This document shows positions 3,973-5,558 of a stretch of 5,558 bases of DNA, one piece after another; position 1 is the stretch's first letter; the number at the start of each line of letters is the position of its first letter. Source of the DNA: Candidatus Bathyarchaeota archaeon (GTDB taxonomy: Archaea; Thermoproteota; Bathyarchaeia; 40CM-2-53-6; FEN-987); assembly GCA_023247835.1 (NCBI GenBank), contig JAHFFU010000086.1, positions 1-5,558 of the forward strand. Reading direction: 5' to 3'. Below the pieces are notes generated by a model, which saw only the letters and a list, made by a program, of their open reading frames with translations, searched no databases and was not told where the DNA came from. Both the position numbers and the translations under genes were made by a program.

Positions 3973-4365
3973 TTGGGCAACAAGCCGCCAACCTTCTACG
4001 CTTACCTTCTAATTGCCCTCGGCTTAGGGATTCTAGTAATCTCCATGTGGGCAATGTCCCAAGCCCTAGCCTATTATGAGGCTGGGCAGTTTCCGCAGTT
4101 CTTCGTGTATGGAATAATGGCTTCTGTTGGGACGGTGTTGGCTATATCGTCAATTACTAAGATGCGCCGGCGAATGGTTATGCTCCAGAGTCTAGCCGCA
4201 AAAGTCCTTAGCATCGTTATCTGTGGGAATTGCGGGTTCAAAGTAGTAAGGAGTTTCGGCGTTGGTGACTATGTTATGAAAGATGTTGGCCAATGCCAGC
4301 AATGCAAGGGCGCTATGCGTGTTGATTCGATTTACGCCGAAGAAATGAAACCCAAGAAAGCCTAA
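3973..4365 (+). CDS. Small membrane protein: two transmembrane helices plus a zinc ribbon
   Basis: This is a 130-residue protein of no named family that I recognise. Two hydrophobic segments are clear: about 9-31 (YAYLLIALGLGILVISMWAMSQA) and about 43-62 (FFVYGIMASVGTVLAISSIT). A basic stop-transfer follows (KMRRR, 63-67), placing the C-terminus in the cytoplasm. The tail holds a zinc-ribbon pair C84-x2-C87 (CGNCGFK) and C108-x2-C111 (CQQCKG). The start is TTG 3973, supported by GGTGA 6 bases before it; using the first internal methionine (M26) would remove most of the first helix. It lies 10 bases after the DUF1512 gene, so both are on one transcript and may form one membrane complex. The stop TAA overlaps the stop of the opposing methionine aminopeptidase gene by 4 bases. 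Function unknown. Confidence 0.85.
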   Translation: MGNKPPTFYAYLLIALGLGILVISMWAMSQALAYYEAGQFPQFFVYGIMASVGTVLAISSITKMRRRMVMLQSLAAKVLSIVICGNCGFKVVRSFGVGDYVMKDVGQCQQCKGAMRVDSIYAEEMKPKKA

Positions 4366-5258
4366 GAAGTTAGAACCCGGCACCCGTTTTCAGTTACGAC
4401 TATTGTGTGTTCGGCCTGAGAGACAACGTGTCCACTCGCTTCCACGAGCACCGGATAACCAACTATACATCGGCGTTCAACCAGTTCACCAAAGGCCTCC
4501 TTGAAGGTGCTTTCGCGCCATGACTTGTGAACCCAGCGAGAAGCGAAAGGTAAGGTCCTATAAGTTTCCCTGACAAACTCAGCGAGCTTGATGGCTTCAT
4601 TTGACCTGGCACTCTTCACTTTGAGGAAACGGTATATGTGCGCGATGTCTGCATCGCGCACGGCACCGTCCGCATCCTTCAATGTAACAAAAGGTTCGAT
4701 AGCATAAACTTCCCCAACCTCAAAACGCCCGCTCTCGATGCCTGACACATTAGGAACCGATTTTCCAGCGTGTATAGTGTAGCGACCGATTTTGTGGCCC
4801 GTTAGGTTCCGGATCGGTTTGAAACCGTATCTCTCAACGCAACGTTCTACCACGCCACCGATCTCTGAGAGCTTACGCCCAGGGGATACGGCGGCAAGAG
4901 CCTCCTGAAGAGCAGTTTCCGCAGCTACTATCAGCGAATCAAAGGCAGGATTGAGTGAAATCGTTATCGCACTGTCCGTTACGAAGCCATCAAGCTCCAC
5001 TCCAAAATCGACTTTCACAATCGATTTCTCAGGAATTGAGCTAGTGTCGTTCCACGGGCTCGTGTAGTGGGCTGCTATTTCGTTGATTCCAACATTGCAT
5101 GGGAAGGCGGGGTTAGCGCCCAGTTCTCGTATCTTTCCTTCAACTTCCTCACACAATTCCAGGACGCTTCTACCCTGCATGGGAAGGCCTTTTACGAATT
5201 CTCGAACCTGCGCCAGGATTCGCCCAGATTTCGCAAACATGTCCAGTTGCTGGCTCAA
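4362..5258 (-). CDS. map: Methionine aminopeptidase, type II (archaeal)
   Basis: This 298-residue cytoplasmic enzyme removes the initiator methionine from new proteins. All dinuclear metal ligands are present: D84 (VDFGVELDG), D95 (FVTDSAIT), H155 (TGHKIGRY), E188 (YAIEPF) and E283 (QAEHTIVV). H64 (IAAHYTSP) and H163 (IHAGKSVPN) fill the substrate-site roles. The type II insert lies at about 195-265, with the typical TLPFASRWV stretch at 235-243. Spacing agrees closely with Pyrococcus MetAP as I recall it. The start is TTG 5258; an AAGGT about 10 bases upstream is a weak ribosome site. ATG at residue 7 is the alternative and has no visible site. It is divergent from trpS across a 142-bp spacer and convergent with the small zinc-ribbon gene, sharing 4 bases at the stops. 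Confidence 0.95.
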   Translation of the reverse strand: MSQQLDMFAKSGRILAQVREFVKGLPMQGRSVLELCEEVEGKIRELGANPAFPCNVGINEIAAHYTSPWNDTSSIPEKSIVKVDFGVELDGFVTDSAITISLNPAFDSLIVAAETALQEALAAVSPGRKLSEIGGVVERCVERYGFKPIRNLTGHKIGRYTIHAGKSVPNVSGIESGRFEVGEVYAIEPFVTLKDADGAVRDADIAHIYRFLKVKSARSNEAIKLAEFVRETYRTLPFASRWVHKSWRESTFKEAFGELVERRCIVGYPVLVEASGHVVSQAEHTIVVTENGCRVLTS

Positions 5259-5301
5259 CTGTGGCTAAACCTTCTTTAGACAACGCTCAGTGTCTGTATC
5301 T

Positions 5302-5310
5302 GTTTATTTA
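5302..5310. promoter_or_regulatory. AT-rich box between map and trpS, possibly a two-way promoter element
   Basis: GTTTATTTA is the only strong AT box in the 142-bp divergent spacer. On the minus strand (TAAATAAAC) it predicts a map start near 5281 with a leader of about 22 nt. On the plus strand it predicts a trpS start near 5332, with a leader of about 69 nt before GTG 5401. The longer trpS leader has room for control, but I see no recognisable riboswitch. Confidence 0.45.
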
Positions 5311-5400
5311 GGGTTCAGAAGGACATGCGCGCCAAGCACATTAGTTGTGAGGACGCAATCAGATCGGAGACCAGTTTCTGAAGGCGGGAGAATCTCAGCA

Positions 5401-5558
5401 GTGTCAGTCAACAACGAAGAGATGGTTGTAACCCCATGGGAAGTTACGGGCAAGATTGACTATGACAAGCTGATAAGGGAATTTGGAACCCAGCCCATAA
5501 CCCCAGAAATCATAGAGAGAATAACGAAGCATACGGGGGACCTGCACCCGCAACTTGC
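5401..5558 (+). CDS. trpS: Tryptophanyl-tRNA synthetase, archaeal type (N-terminus only)
   Basis: The window holds the first 52 residues, cut at the right edge. The start VTPWEVTGKIDYDKLIREFG, then QPITPEIIERITKHTGDLHP, is the characteristic N-terminus of archaeal/eukaryotic-type TrpRS, which loads tryptophan onto tRNA-Trp. The class I HIGH and KMSKS motifs would lie beyond the window. GTG 5401 is chosen because it gives a family-like length before VTPWEV and has GGGAG (5386-5390) upstream, although the 10-base spacing is wide. ATG 5422 is the alternative, leaving MVVTPWEV with no clear ribosome site. The reading frame is open back to 5269, so a longer N-terminus from GTG 5347 cannot be fully excluded. 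It is transcribed away from map. Confidence 0.9.
   Translation, partial: MSVNNEEMVVTPWEVTGKIDYDKLIREFGTQPITPEIIERITKHTGDLHPQL

Noticed and set aside
3395..3983. Two long minus-strand reading frames (127 and 122 codons) inside the DUF1512 gene.
   Set aside because: Serine/proline-rich shadows of the real coding frame, with no start signals or family resemblance.
1..5558. CRISPR arrays, insertion sequences, integrase or transposase genes.
   Set aside because: No regularly spaced repeats and no such coding sequence were seen; the only mobility hint is the tRNA-end repeat around vapBC.
57..5558. A functional link between a putative tRNA-Trp at the left edge and trpS at the right edge.
   Set aside because: The anticodon is not visible, GGCGG fits tRNA-Pro at least as well, and the genes are 5 kb apart with unrelated operons between.

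Overview
The window looks archaeal. It encodes an archaeal-type tryptophanyl-tRNA synthetase N-terminus, a type II methionine aminopeptidase of the archaeal form, a thiolase/DUF35 pair, a DUF1512 membrane protein and an AbrB/PIN (VapBC) module. Promoters are TATA-like boxes, Shine-Dalgarno sites are of the GGTGA type, and two RNA genes carry insertions that fold as archaeal bulge-helix-bulge (BHB) splice sites. Gene content and a tRNA intron outside the anticodon loop suggest the Thermoproteota/TACK side (for example a Bathyarchaeia- or Nitrososphaeria-like lineage). That placement is inference, not proof.

Layout. Positions 1-120 (+) hold the 3' half of a tRNA gene, cut by the window start, with encoded CCA and a 25-nt intron in the T loop. 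Positions 267-957 (+) hold an overlapping vapB-vapC-type pair, followed at 1004-1019 by a 14/16 copy of the tRNA 3' end, as if a small element had integrated at the tRNA. Positions 1028-2512 (-) hold a thiolase-DUF35 operon of the acetoacetyl-CoA/mevalonate type, without HMG-CoA synthase beside it. Positions 2582-2729 (+) hold a free-standing 5S rRNA gene, divergent from the thiolase operon. Positions 2829-4365 (+) hold a two-gene operon for a DUF1512 membrane protein and a small two-helix membrane protein with a zinc ribbon. Positions 4362-5258 (-) hold methionine aminopeptidase, converging on that operon with overlapping stop codons. From 5401 (+) runs the start of trpS, cut by the window end.

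Main result. The 5S rRNA gene has the expected helices and conserved arms, but loop C has 32 nt instead of 13. The 19 extra bases (2630-2648) are bounded by a BHB motif: a 4-bp central helix TCCG/CGGA, 3-nt bulges AAA and AAC, and an inner hairpin. Cutting at the standard BHB positions restores a normal archaeal loop C. The tRNA 2.5 kb upstream has the same architecture with bulges AAA and AAT, and splicing there restores a normal T loop. The window therefore suggests a 5S rRNA precursor that is spliced by the tRNA-splicing endonuclease. I know of no described case. The alternative is an insertion retained in the mature RNA.

Otherwise this is mostly a translation and housekeeping neighbourhood (tRNA, 5S, MetAP, TrpRS) with short divergent promoter regions and frequent TTG starts (four of seven complete genes; trpS starts with GTG).
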